NCBI GenBank assembly: GCA_027574665.1
Contig: CM050652.1
Coordinates: forward strand, 1,344,589-1,408,588
Length of the DNA stretch: 64,000 nucleotides
Origin: Rhynochetos jubatus
Lineage: Eukaryota > Chordata > Aves > Eurypygiformes > Rhynochetidae
Direction: 5' to 3'
Below, piece after piece: positions 22,701 through 34,798 of the stretch. Under the pieces are notes generated by a model. That model searched no databases, was not told where the DNA came from, and saw only the letters and a list, made by a program, of their open reading frames with translations. Numbering within the stretch: position 1 is the stretch's first letter; each line of letters opens with the position of its first letter. The position numbers and the translations under genes were made by a program.

Positions 22701-23427
22701 CACAGCACAGCAGAGCTGCTGTTTAGATTTGTTAGTGCTAATGGTAGAAAAGTAACTATACCACAGAGCCTTGGAAAGGCCACAGCTGTAGAAGGGAGAC
22801 CTGCTTTTCGAGCTGATGATCCAGTCACAAGTGGACAATCGTTAGGGGATGAACACACAACACAGGCTTAGTGTACTTGGTAATGCATTAATTAAAAAAT
22901 CAGGTGAAAAGAATGTACCATTTCCATTGTGCACAAACCTTTTTTTAGCCAGAGAGAAGCGCAGGGGAACAATAACTAGCTCTGTGTGATGACTTTAAAT
23001 AGAGCAAATATGGATTTGGCAAAAGGGCATTAATTCTTGTGAGTCCGTGTATAAAATCACCACAAAGGACAGGAGTCTGGTGAGGGGTTCTGAGCAAATA
23101 CTGCGAGCCAGGCCCACGATGCAATGAAACAGCTTTCTGGGATGTTTGGGATCCTCTGCCCAGAAGCGAGACAATAAAGACGCAGAACTGAGTGGTTTTT
23201 TTGTGGTCGTTTTCTCTCTGCAGGCAGTTAAAAGTAGCAAACCCAAGCGTGGCAAAGGCAAACGCTCCAAGAAGAAAGCAAAGAAGGTTGCGAAGGAAGT
23301 GGATATCCTCAGCCCAGCCGCCATGCTCAACGCTTACTACATCTGCTACAATGCCCCCGCCTGCTTGGAGTTCCGGGGCTTCCCCTGGCCTGGCTCCCCC
23401 AAAAAGAAGGGGAAGAAAGGAAAGTAA
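19695..23427 (+). CDS. SMKR1: SMKR1 (small lysine-rich protein 1)
   Basis: Best model: join 19695-19712 and 23224-23427, 73 residues, close to the ~75 residues I recall for mammalian SMKR1. Exon 1 gives MVNEGK. Exon 2 gives a lysine/arginine-rich tract ([15 protein letters not shown]), then the conserved core [20 protein letters not shown], then [11 protein letters not shown], and a lysine-rich tail ([10 protein letters not shown]). There is no signal peptide or membrane segment. The biochemical role is unknown; the promoter X-box hints at cilia or sperm. The junction is phase 0. A second donor exists at ATG|GTAAAC (19697/19698), also phase 0, which would give a 68-residue product starting M-AVKSS. 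Exon 2 is certain. Exon 1 is inferred, because an 18-nt coding exon has little content to check. Confidence 0.85.
19713..23223 (+). other. SMKR1: SMKR1 intron
   Basis: About 3.5 kb, ending in TTTTCTCTCTGCAG. It contains one CR1 copy (20776-21105). No other gene or RNA is recognised. Confidence 0.75.
20776..21105 (+). mobile_element. CR1 LINE 3' end, sense
   Basis: It starts ACAAGGAAGCTGGGGGTGGG, contains GTGACAGGACAAGGGGTAAC and GGAAGGAATTCTTCCTGGAG, and ends CCAACCCAAACCAGTCTACG plus ATTCTA. Confidence 0.92.
23224..23427 (+). CDS. SMKR1: SMKR1 terminal coding exon
   Basis: The acceptor CTCTCTGCAG is followed by 67 codons and TAA. The diagnostic core [10 protein letters not shown] lies at about residues 32-41 of the 73-residue model. 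The FPWPG motif and basic tail follow. Almost half of the first 25 exon residues are K or R. Confidence 0.92.
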   Translation, partial: AVKSSKPKRGKGKRSKKKAKKVAKEVDILSPAAMLNAYYICYNAPACLEFRGFPWPGSPKKKGKKGK

Positions 23428-23690
23428 CGGGGTGGCTGGAACGCAAAGGACTCTGAAAACCAAGCTCCCCAGTGAAGAAGAGGGGCCTTTTTTTGTGTGT
23501 GGATTAGACTCGTACTGATCTCTCCAGTGGTTAGCTCAAATATTTTGCCATAATCACTGCTGTGCCTGTACAAAGACATTCATTACAGCTGAAGCCTAGA
23601 GTGACAAACGGTGAGGGACGCTGTGCCGTTGTAATTTCAGCTGCGGCCCTTCGCCCTGCGGTTCTGCGTGGAATAAAGCGTTGCGTCTCG
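23428..23690 (+). terminator. SMKR1: SMKR1 3' UTR and polyadenylation signal
   Basis: AATAAA at 23672-23677, about 245 bp after the stop, with no earlier hexamer. The transcript is expected to end near 23690. Confidence 0.7.
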
Positions 23691-26111
23691 GCAGGCTGAC
23701 GGGTTTGTAGTGGGGTTTGCTTGCCCCACACCGCTGCCGTTCTGTCACGGATGGCAGGCGTACCTGCAGCTGGTGGAAACCTGAGCTCGGCGAGTGAACG
23801 CCACGCCGAGTTCAACGGTGTCGTGTGTGATGTCTACAACGTCGGTTTATCTGCGAGCCTTGTTCCGCAGGAAACGGCGACGTTTGCTCAGACAAGCCGT
23901 CCTTGAAGCTCCAGCCGGTTACCACCAGCTCCTTCGGCCGTAGTGCGAACCTAGAGAGCGAGCTCGGGTGTTGTCAGCGATGCTGTTACACGGTCAGAGG
24001 TGATGACGAACCCCCCCAAGCGTCCCCGTACAGTGGTCGCCTTAGTCCCAACACCCTGGCCAGAAACCACAAGGGTTGTGTTACGGTTCAGAGTTGTTTC
24101 GCCCCGTTTCCTCCACGTGTTTAACGCAGCCCTTGGTAAGCTGTGAAGCTGTGCGCCTCTCCCTGACTCTCACACCGAATGGAAGGATGCTGGAGGGTGA
24201 CTGGGAGGGGCGAGGATGTGTCCTGAACTGATACAGGCTGCGGAGAGACGGGAAGGAATACAAAAAGGGCTGGAATCTTGGAGAAAGAGTTGGGAAAAGA
24301 GAATCTGCAATGGGCTAGAGCTAGTGTAAGGGGAGCAGTCCCACTTCTCTAGGATACCCGGGGGACTGTGAGCGTGCGAGACGGCTCTCCATGCCGAGCG
24401 GCGCTGTGACGTGCACAGGAAGTTTCACATCCGAATTTCAGTTGGTTTCTCGGGGCTGAACACCTGCGGTGCTGTTGCGGCAGAGCAGCGAGCTGGCTCG
24501 CAAGGCTGTTTGTGCGTGACCTAACTGCAGGAGGAGGTGCAGCACCTTCCGACTTCCAGGTAACTTTATGTTATGGATAACAGGAGTCAGTTATAATGTC
24601 ATCAGCCCAAACCAACAAAGGCCTGCAAAGCCTGTTTCTCCAGATGGTCCCTCTATGAAGAGGTTTTGAGCAGGTAAAATGGTCATTTTGTGGCATTGCT
24701 TGTAGGCCAACTGCTGTCATTACGTAGGCTACTGCGCTGAATTAGTTTCATCTACATGTCAGGAAAATCATGGTGGGTATCCTGTTTCCTCCCCCGCTAG
24801 TCTGCGGTTGGCACGTTCTGAATCAGAGATGCGGTTTACAGTACTGGTTTGTTCGATGTTATGCATCAGTGTGTCTTCCTTGGAATTTACTCACCTTCTT
24901 GCTTCCCCGTCACACACCAGGAAGTCTCTGGTCACAGTGTGTACTTGTAACTGTTTCCTCCGAGTATCAGCATTCTGAAGCAAGAGGTCTCTTGTCACCC
25001 CTGCGTTTAGCATCTCCAGCTAAACGTTTAAAAAAATAATAATAATTCCCTTTTTGTATGATATATTTACTACCCAGAGCTTTGAGGGGGAGATGCTTCC
25101 AAGCGCTGAGGTAGGAACGGCGTAACATCACGGGGCAGCCCCCCACTGTCACTCAGTTGGGGTCCCAGGGTCAGTTTGCAGAAGTTGAAGAGCAGTACAG
25201 TCTCTTGCCAAAATAGCAAACGCCAGTTTAACATCAATTTTACACACAGCAGGTGCTCGGGGAAGGAACTTCCGTCTGGGCAACTTATTCTCCAGCTACC
25301 GATCGCAGTTTCCTCTGAAGCTGTTACCTGACCGGCGCGGGAGACAGCGTGCCACGCAGGACGGGCAAGTGGTCTGATCTGGTACGACCTTTGCACGTAA
25401 GTGAAACCTTTTTTACATCTGTGATAGGCTGGAGCTACAATGATTTAGAAACTCCAAAGCTTCAGCATGCAAAAAGTACCCAACTAGTGAAATACTATGT
25501 CTTCTCTTTATCGGATTTCTGCACGATGCAACTGAGTACACCAGATGGTGACCAGTGAAGTGCAAAGGACAAAGACTCTGCTTTCTAGTGTATCTGAAAA
25601 GTTGCCACTCATTGCTTTGACAACAGATGAGAAAACCCTTCCAGCCATCCCAAACCAAGAAATGAACCCTTTTTTTTTCCCCTTGTTCCCTTTTACCTCT
25701 CTGAGGCCTTGATCCGTCTCAATCTCGCATGTAACTCAGGCTCCCTGGTGTTCAATAAAGACCAAGAGATGTCTCTCAAGAAAAGTCTGGACCTCAAATG
25801 GCTCGATGCTCTCTTTGAATGTGTTGCTTCAGAGTGCTGCAGGCTGCGCTGCCGACTTCGGGGGGAGCGTCCTTGGATCGGGCGGACGGGACTTTACAGG
25901 GAGTCTCCGCTGCTGTGGGATGACACTCAGATATTTCTGCTTTATCACAGCCTGGAAAAGTTTGATTCTGTGACGGGCTTTTCTACCTGCTGGGGCGCAG
26001 GCAGACGAATATTTATGATGAATAAAGCCTGTTCTGTTCAAGTGCCCAAAGAATTTTGAAACCGCAAGTTGGAGAGGCCCTTTGCTTTACAGGCATGGTG
26101 TGAGGGAACTT

Positions 26112-26315
26112 CATAGTATCATGGAATGGTTTGGGCCATCCAGTTCCAAGCCCCTGCCATGGACAGGGACACCCTCCATAGCCCAGGGTGCTCCCAGCCT
26201 CATCCAGCCTGGCCTTGGACACTCCCAGGGATGGGGCATCCACAGCTTCTCTGGGCAACCTGTCCCAGTGCCCCCCCACCCTCTCCGGGGAGAATTTCTT
26301 CCTGATATCTAGTCT
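26112..26315 (-). mobile_element. CR1 LINE 3' end, antisense, with internal deletion
   Basis: It starts TCATAGTATCATGGAATGGT and has lost part of the usual GGGTTGGAAGGGACCTTAAA segment. It continues CCCCTGCCATGGACAGGGAC to GAATTTCTTCCTGATATC. Confidence 0.9.
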
Positions 26316-26754
26316 TCATGGCATTATGTGCATCATCTCCTGCAGGGAGTTATGTTTTCCCAGTATTTGGGCTTCCTGCGTCTTGCTGCTACCGCGCGGT
26401 CGTGCCCAGCCACGCGAGGTTAACGTTTCCTGTAGGAAGATGTATACCGAAGCCCCGCTGTTAAAAATACACGGGATGTTGGTGTGCATGCTTGTGGGTG
26501 AGGCGCAGCGGTGGGGAGAGCAGTCACAGGACTGCTGTGTGATGTGAGTGATGGCTAAATATATAAAGTTTAAAAAAAGATATTATTCACTACTTTTGGT
26601 ATGAGAATATTTCAAGCTGTATGCGAGCAGCTTCCCTTCTTTACTCTCGCCTTCGGTCAGCGTTTCCGTATTGCCTGGTGTCTCCTAGCACGTTATTTTC
26701 ACATTAAGAGCAGCATTGTGGATCTTTGTGATATACAAGGAGCGTGTAGACGTG

Positions 26755-26851
26755 GCACTTGAGGCCACGGTCTAGTGGGGATAGTGGTGTTGGGTTGATG
26801 GTTGGACTGGATGGTCTTATCGGTCTTTTCCAACCTCAGTGATTCCGTGAC
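26755..26851 (+). mobile_element. CR1 LINE 3' tip, other subfamily
   Basis: GTGTTGGGTTGATGGTTGGA, then CTGGATGGTCTTATCGGTCT, ending TTCCAACCTCAGTGATTCCG. This is the terminal ~95 bp of the CR1 subfamily also seen at 29.1 and 59.4 kb. Confidence 0.8.
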
Positions 26852-28424
26852 AGGAAAGGTGCAAGAAGTGGCAGGTATCCTTTTGTCCCATTTCTCACGT
26901 TAAGAAACGCCCCAGCTGTTATTTCCCAACTTCAGGAGAGGGGAGCTGAGGACTCTTTTGCTCATAAGTGGCACCTCCGTAATGAAGAGGTTTCTATGGT
27001 GAATTTTTAAAGAAAACCTTCCATCCAAAAGGCATACTGGATGTCAACACTAAGTAGCATCAGCAGAAGTAAATAAAATGAAGCTTTCAGTAGGTTAACC
27101 CCTGTCTCGCTTGCTCAGTTTTTATTGTTTCCCCCCTGCCATTTCAGATGCCCTCCAGGAACAAGAAGAGACCAGTCTTACTGTTTTTTCATAAGCCTCT
27201 CTCCTTCAAGCCTTTGGTTTATTTTTTAAGAGAGCACAAGTAATTTTTTTCCTCCCTTTTGCTTGTAATCGCTGTACAAAAGACCAGAAGGAGCAGAAGA
27301 TCCAAACTGACAGGAATGGGTTCTCTCTGTGACGTGCTGCCGTGACACCTGAAGTCCTGATATCTTCCTTTTCGGGTACTGGGATGGTTTTGTTCCATCC
27401 TAGTGTGTTGTCCACCATGAAATTATCCAGTTACTGGTAGTTTTCTGGAGGAATGCAGCAGTCCTGCTTCTTGCAGCTGGTTCTGGTGTCCCCTTAGAGG
27501 CAGCTTGTAGGGCCTTCCCCCTCCAACAGCCTCAGACCATGGGTTAGTCCTAAGAGAATCCTGGGGAGAAAATACCAGTTTCTTTCCTTTTTTTCTTCGG
27601 TTTAGGCTGCACCTAATTTTGTTAAAGGTAGGAATATTTAGTTCTTTTAAAATAAACGAGAGTCCTTTAAGTCTGCAGTGTTCCTTCTAGGTTATTGCTG
27701 TGTGGCTTCAGGAGAAACAACCAAAGGGATTTTTTAATTTACTGTTAAGGTCTGATATATTCATGACTAAGCTAGAAAACCCCTGAGTGTGAAATCTCCT
27801 TTTTATGCAGAAGACTGCCTTAGTACCAGCGTTTCTCCCAGTTGTCTTCTAGCTGTAATTGGCGCTCAGAGAGACACGTTCAAGGAAAATGAGGAAAGGC
27901 TTCAGTGCAGCACACGGTTACAACAGCTTCCTTGGAACAGCCGTTGATTATATGCCACGAAGGGAGCAGTATGCTCTTTGGTGGAAATTCTCGAACCAAA
28001 CGCTTTAAAAGTTCACCTGCAATTACTGCTGAATGATAGAATGTTTTTTAATAGCTGAAATTGCAAGCGACAGGCCAAGTGCTCCTGCAATCTAAAAGGA
28101 AGCCCCTTTTTTACTGCTGGCAGGTAGACGGGAGAAGAGGGATTATATGAAGAAAGCAAAAATACTTAATGCTCTTTTAGTGCAAGCTGGAAATTACATT
28201 TAACTCCAGAAAATCTTTCTCCCTGAGAGGGTGATTCAAGTAGGTTGTACATCTCCTGGGGGTACTTTTCTCACTTTATCTAATGGGAAGCGCCTGTTCT
28301 GTGAAGTATGAAGATAACCAACTTGAAAGAAGAGTTCGTCACGCGTACGGAGATGTGAAATCAGAAGCTGCAAAACTGAGGTTTGAATTAAAGTTGTGTT
28401 GGTTAAGCAGTTAGTTACAATAAT

Positions 28425-28870
28425 TGGAGCAAGGCCGGAGGAGGCCCTGGAGATGCTCTGAGGGCTGGAGCCCCTCTGCCATGGGGCCAGGCTGGGGGAG
28501 TTGGGGGGTTCAGCCTGGAGAAGGGAAGGCTCTGGGGAGACCTTAGAGCCCCTTCCAGTGCCTGGGGGGTACAAGAAAGCTGGGGGGGCGGTCTTTTTCC
28601 AAGGACAGGGAGTGACAGCACAAGGGGTAATGGGTTTAACCGGAAAGAGGGAGATGGAGCTGGGCCATGGGGAAGGAATTCTTCCCGCAGAGGGTGGGGG
28701 GCACTGGGACAGGTTCCCAGAGAAGCTGTGGGTGCCCCATCCCTGGGAGTGCCCAAGGCCAGGCTGGATGAGGCTGGGAGCACCCTGGGCTAGTGGAGGG
28801 TGTCCCTGCCCCTGGCAGGGGGTGGCACTGGGTGGGCTTTGAGGTCCCTTCCCACCCAAACCATTGTGAT
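28425..28870 (+). mobile_element. CR1 LINE 3' part, sense
   Basis: From TTGGAGCAAGGCCGGAGGAG through CTTCCAGTGCCTGGGGGGTA and GGAAGGAATTCTTCCCGCAG to CCTTCCCACCCAAACCATTG. Translated fragments resemble the CR1 ORF2 C-terminus but are frameshifted. Confidence 0.92.
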
Positions 28871-28974
28871 TAATGTATCCTTCACTAGAGCTGGTTCTGC
28901 AGGAACAACTGGGAAGGCTTTGCATGTATAAGATGGATTTTTTTCTCATCAGAGAAGGGGAAGGGCCTGTTGAA

Positions 28975-29210
28975 GATATCTTTTTTAGGATATCTATTTT
29001 TCTGTCTATTAGGAAAAATTTCTTCACTGAAACGGGCTGCCCAGGGAAGGGGGTGGAGTCACCATCCCTGGAGGTATTTAAAAGAAGTGTGGATGTGGTG
29101 CTCAGGGACATGGGTTAGTGGTGGACTTGGCAGTGTTGGGTTAACGGTTGGACTGGGTGATTTAAAGATCTTTTCCAACCTAAACAAGCCTGTGGCTCTA
29201 TGATTCTGTG
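28975..29210 (+). mobile_element. CR1 LINE 3' end, other subfamily, sense
   Basis: GGAAAAATTTCTTCACTGAA, CGGGCTGCCCAGGGAAGGGG, GGTATTTAAAAG and GGCAGTGTTGGGTTAACGGT, ending CTCTATGATTCTGTG. It lies about 100 bp downstream of the previous CR1 and belongs to a different subfamily, so it is a separate insertion. Confidence 0.88.
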
Positions 29211-32200
29211 TCCTGTTGGTAGAGTTTGACTGGGTTGTAATCAGATTTTATTAAGCCCCTAAAACAGCAGAAGTGAAGGCTGGATCATAAGTGAGGTAGA
29301 TGATGCCATGTTCCTAGTTTTCCTAATCTGACCTTTCTATGGGAAGTGAATAATCCTGTGACATCAGTTGCTTCCTAAGGAGAGTGACGGTTGGTTCAAA
29401 GCTGCTGACACAACTTGCAGTCTGCTTATTGGCAGGTATATTATTATTCCTTCTGTCACCTGTTGTTTTAGCTCTTGGGATACTTTATCCAGGAAGCCTG
29501 GCACCTTCTGAAAATAGATCTATTTGGGGAGTACCTGATAATTATAGCTTGTCCTTTGGGAACTGCCCAAGGAATTGCTCTGTTTTCTTAGAAATGTACA
29601 TGTTTTTTGTGATTCCTCATCTTTTTCCATTGCCTTATGCATGTGGCTTGCACAATTTTTATTGCCATCACCAGCAAGCAGATAGCAGAACAGGGAACAT
29701 TTCAAGCTCTTACACTGGTAATTGATACTTTGCTTTTCTTGCCTCGAACCACAGCTGGGGTCTGTCGCAATGCTTTGACAGGTCTTAAAAGTTCTTCACA
29801 ACCCGGCATTGCAAGCTTACTTGGAAGAGGAGATCAAAGCAGTTTTCATAGTTTGTGAGACTTCAGACTGGCCACCTCCTGGGGGTGTCTCTGGTGAGCT
29901 CGGGGTGTCTTGCGATGTCCCAGGGTTCAGCTCTCAGGTAGCTCCGGGACTGTTCCCATGCCTACACGTGGCAGAGCTGTGCTAGCCCTGAGCTTACCAG
30001 CAGTCCCAACCCACAGTTCTTCACCGCCTTTATGGTGATCTTTCAAGAAGGGAGGATTGTTATGTCTCCTTTCTCTTAAAATTCCTCCTTTTCAGCTCTT
30101 TAGGGTAAAAAAATGCACTACTTCCAGTCTTTTCATTCCTATGCTACATTTTTTAAACCTGTTATTCTTGCTTTCCTCTGTGCTTCACAATGCTACTGCT
30201 TCATCAGCACAAGGTGACAGTTAACACCTCCAAACGTGTGGTTTTTCTTCTCACATGTTGCTACAAGAGTCGTAAACATGAGACTTGTGGGACTAGCCTC
30301 CCCTAAATCTAAATGTCTGCATCGATGCCTGGACTAGTCATCTAGTACAGTAAGAGCAGTTCAGGAGGTGCTTTCTCTGATTAAACATATGCAGAGGCTT
30401 AAAGCAGCGCCGGTGTCTTGCTTAGGTACAGGAACGGCTAGGGAGATCGGTCCCACTCTCGGATATGTAAGATTTTACTGAAAAAGCAAATTGAAATCTA
30501 GTGTGGATACAGAAATCTGAGTTGTTCACAAAGTGATGAATCCAGGGAAACCAATACAGCTTGGGGGCTCTAAGGAACTGGGGCTAAGGGCCATAAAAAG
30601 GGGGATCAGAAAAACTGAAAACTGTGACTCTTGGATGAGGAGGGTAAAATTGTGGGATATTCTCTGTCTAATCTTCTGTTAAAAGGAAACCACATGGCCT
30701 TTGCCTTTTGGGCATCCCTGTTTAGAGAACAAAAGTACCTCCTGATGGCACGGTGGCGTCTCACGCGTAAGAGTGGAGCAGAGCTAGGCAGCTCCTTGGA
30801 GAGGAAACACAGTCGTCTTGAGCTTATCACTCCTGCACAGTTGTCAACTCAGCCCTGCTCGCTCTCGCTAATAATAGCCAAGTGTAATTGTGTTCAGACA
30901 GCCAGCCCAGCCGGGGGAAAACTGCCTTGCCCGTTATGCAGTTTAGGCAAAATTGCCTTGAGTAATGAAGAAAAACAAATCATAAATATCCAACTTGGTG
31001 GAATCAGTCTTCAGCAACTGCTTGGGGAATGTATTTCCCTAAGAAAAGCAGATTGGAGCTGAAGAAGTATCTCACAATGAGCCGATTCGCAGCCCCGTAC
31101 AAAAGGCATTGCAGCAGGCCGTTATTTGGGAGCACCGTGTGCTACCGTCCGCGTCCGGCAGACTGGTCTAAGGAGGGGTCACCCTGGGGCTGCGCTCCCA
31201 AGCTCGCCGGAGCAGTGCTGCCCACAGCCTCCCCTGCCAGCTCCGTCCCACAGTCGAGGACTGGGATGAGCAGGTTTCCAGCCTCAGCACGGAAATTAGA
31301 TACTTGAGTCAGGCTACCCCGTCCTAAAACCCCACTAAAACCAAAACCTTCGCCAGTGTTTGAAAATAAGCTTCAGGCAAAATGTGGGGATGGGAGAGCC
31401 TTCCTGCCAACGAGTTCCCAACTCATTTCTTCCTTTTTTACAGTTTGTCTCCCCATTACCTGTTTTTGATGTAAAATCTACCGTGGTTTGGTGCTCAGCC
31501 GCAAGGAACACTGCGATGGACACTGAAAAGCTGTGCCTAACAGCCTACGTGGGCTCTTAGGTGCCATTCTCTCTGTAGGTGTTACTGCTGTTTGACAGAG
31601 ACGAGAGAATGCCGCTCATCCAGCGCCGCTGCCTTTTATTTCTAAGTACTCTGCGTACTGGCAGAATAGAAACAATTAATCACTAGTCAGGAGAAGCAGT
31701 GAAGAGGCCGGCTGCTGCAGGGCAAGCCCAAAATCCAGACTGCTTTTGGTTACAGAGGAGGAGCCACAAGTAAAGCTGCTGGCCCCAAGACACGTCACAT
31801 GTCGCTTGTGTTGCTGCACATTCGGACCGGTTTTGCTGTATAACCGTAGGCCAAAGCAAGGGTCTCAGCCCCAGTCTTGGGTATCTTCTAGATCTTCACA
31901 CCATGCAACCTTTCTCCCTGCTGATGAGAGAGTTGAGGCCTCCAGAGCCCGTAGCACAGATCCCCTTTCGGCTGTAACCTTCCCTGTGCTCCTACGGGAA
32001 ACCTTTTGAGTCCGGCTCGGAGAACTGCTGGTCCGGGTGACTATCCAAGACGGAACTTCAAAAAATAGGCAGCAGAGCCCTAAAATCATTTATTGCTGTC
32101 CAAGAAAACAAATCTTGAAGTTGACTGCCTGACTTCTTTTTATACTAAGGTGTTTTGCAGGTGCAATGATGAGCGTGAGCCGGCTCTGCGCGGCGATGCC

Positions 32201-33717
32201 AAGGAATTAGACAAACGGGTAACCCTGCGGGCAGAGTTAGGGCATCCTGACCCAGAGAGGCCCTACTGGAAACTCCGGCCTTGACACGGCTCTCGTGACA
32301 TTAAACCTGAAAGAGAGGAAAAAGGCTCTGGATGTGTCTCTCTGACGGAGGGACTGGCAATCTGGGAACGAGACCAAACATGTTAAATAGTAAGAAACCT
32401 GGAGGACTGGAATTATATAGGAAAATGCCTCCTTCTCTCTCTAGTACCTGGCAAAGTTAATCACGTATTACCTGCAGCTTCTTCACTGTCCCATGTTGTG
32501 CCGTAACTCCGGACAACTCGAGATGCTCGTCATACTCTGCAGAAAACCAGCAGGATGGGTGTATGCAGAACTTCACCAAACCATACGTGAGCAGGAGTGA
32601 AAATAAGCTGAGGAGTGTCCGCCCAGGTGGAGAACTAGGTGTCAGGATCTAAACTGAAGAGAGAGGATGTTCAGATGCAAGACCAGAAATCCGGATTCAC
32701 AGAACCCCGACAGGCGCTGGGGAATGCTGCGGGAACCCACTACCCTGCCAGCAGCAGCTCTCCAGCGTGACTGCGCCTGTGTAGCTGTTGATGACAGCAA
32801 ACTGTAACAGAGCTTTTCGTCGCAGGAATCCTCCCGAAACTCAGACTCGGTTTGGGTCTGATCTGGCTCCACAGAAGCTGCGGCAGCCAGAGCCCAATCA
32901 AGGCTACTTACAACAAACCCATCGCGCCATCGACATTCTCCCTAGGGTAATGAAAACCAGCCTGGCTCTTTACGAGCCGTGCAAATCTGGTTTATTGCAC
33001 GTTATGGAACAATCACGGTTGCAAAGACTCACGTTAAAGCAATGGATGCAATTTTTTCAATCTGAAAAAGAGGGAGAGAAGGAAAAGGCCAAGCAGCTGT
33101 GTCTGTATTCTTCCCCCCTGCTCAGTCTGCAACATGAATGTTTAAAAACTGCTCGGTTAGTTCTGCTAAATCATCAGGGTGTTTTGTTTACAGCGTAGTG
33201 CCTGAATCAGTTACTTTTCTATGGGCTTAAGATGAGAGTAGTAACTTGCTATGATAGAAAAAAAAAAAGACCCAACCACTTTTTCTCCCCTGATGATACA
33301 AGATGCCAAGCGGCTGGGATTCCATCGCTTCCAAGCGCAGGCAGCCAGTACGTGCCAACAGGCAGCAGATGTTGAACTCTGAGGCAGCTAGGACGTTTCG
33401 TGGCAAGCAGACCCTGGAGAGAATTGCTGCCCGGGACGTGTCTTCCGCTGCAGGACCGCATGCAGCTCCGTCTCCAGCGTGCCAGAGATCGGCCTTCCCA
33501 TATAAACCCAGGAAGGTAACACAGTCTCGTTTGTTGTAATGGCTGTTGGGTTCACCGAGTCCTAAAGCCACGCTTGGTTTTGGAGAAATCTCCCTCCTGC
33601 CCACGTTGGCTTAGCCGACAGGAGCAATGTGTTGGATTGACCTGGTTTGAGGTCTGCTAAATACACCAGCAAGGGCATGTGTCTCATCCCCTTATGAAAA
33701 CTTGTCTCTAAACAGGA

Positions 33718-34798
33718 GAGACATGGATTTGACGGATGTGCTGCTCGATGGATAAAGAACTGCCTGGCTGGCCACACTCAGAGAGTTGGGCTCAACGGCT
33801 CCGTGTCTGAGTGGAGACCAGTGCCGAGCGGCGTTCCACAGGGGTCAAGGTTGGGACCGGTAACGATTAACATCTTCGTCAATGACACGGATGATGGTAT
33901 CAAGTGAACCCGCAGCAATTTGCTGATGACGCCGAGCTGTGTGTGGGGTGACAGGCTGGAGGGAAGGGATGGCATCCAGAGGGACCGGGAGAGGCTGGAG
34001 AGGTGGGACCGTGCCAACCCCATGGGGTTCATCAAGGCCAATGGCAGGGTCCTGCACATGGGTGGGGGCAATCCCAGCACAGGGACAGGCTGGGAATGGA
34101 TCGGGAACAGCCCTGGGGAGAAGGACTTGGGGTGCTGGGGGCGAGGGGCTGGCCAGGAGCCGGCCGTGTGCGCTGGAGCCCAGAAACCAACTGGATCCTG
34201 AGCTGGACCCAGAGCAGCGTGGGCAGGGGGGTGAGGGAGGGGATTCTGCCCCTCTGCTCCCCTCTGGGGAGACCCCCCCTGCAGTTCTGCCTCCAGCTCG
34301 GGGGTCCCCAACAGCAGGAGGACACGGAGCTGTTGGAGCGAGGCCAGAGGAGGCCCTGGAGATGCTGTGAGGGCTGGAGCCCCTCTGCCATGGGGCCAGG
34401 CTGGGGGGGTTGGGGGGTTCAGCCTGGAGAAGGGAAGGCTCTGGGGAGACCTTAGAGCCCCTTCCAGTGCCGGGGGGGCTACAAGAAAGCTGGGGGGGTG
34501 GGGGTGGGGGGCTTTTTCCAAGGGCCTGTAGTGACAGGACAAGGGGTAATGGGTCTAAATTGAAAGCAGGGAGATTTAGATTGGATATCAGGAAGGAATT
34601 CTTCCCAGAGAGGGTGGGGGGCACTGGGACAGGTTCCCAGAGAAGCTGTGGATGCCCCATCCCTGGGAGTGCCCAAGGCCAGGCTGGATGAGGCTGGGAG
34701 CACCCTGGGCTGTGGAAGACGTCCCTGCCCATGGCAGGGGGTGGGGCTGGAGGGGCTTTAAGTTCCCTTCAACCCGAACCAGTCTGTGATTCTGTGAA
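33718..34798 (+). mobile_element. Long CR1 LINE with partial reverse transcriptase, broken
   Basis: The 5' part translates to CR1 ORF2 fragments: a segment reading [24 protein letters not shown] (RT finger/palm motif) and [11 protein letters not shown], followed after stops by an FADD-type catalytic box in another frame and VWGDRLEGRDGIQRD. The 3' part is the standard CR1 tail ending GTCTGTGATTCTGTG. An in-frame stop after DDGIK and several frameshifts make it inactive. It is about 1.1 kb of a 4.5-kb element. It is homologous to the antisense copy at 60.8-61.7 kb. Confidence 0.9.

Noticed and set aside
25709-26059. 117-codon frame with nearby AATAAA signals (25754 and 26020)
   Set aside because: No recognisable protein; the hexamers are common in AT-rich DNA and there is no splice or promoter context.
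27148-27193. Strong acceptor-like tract before a short frame ending ALQEQEETSLTVFS
   Set aside because: No compatible upstream exon could be found. Single short exon-like ends are common by chance.
30631-31062. 143-codon frame (MDEEGKIVGYSL...)
   Set aside because: No family recognised, no promoter or splice support, and its length is compatible with chance among many such frames.
33778-34732. Minus-strand frames of 254 and 295 codons
   Set aside because: Antisense of the long CR1 at 33.7-34.8 kb. The same proline/serine-rich antisense peptide recurs at 28.4, 48.8 and 61 kb.
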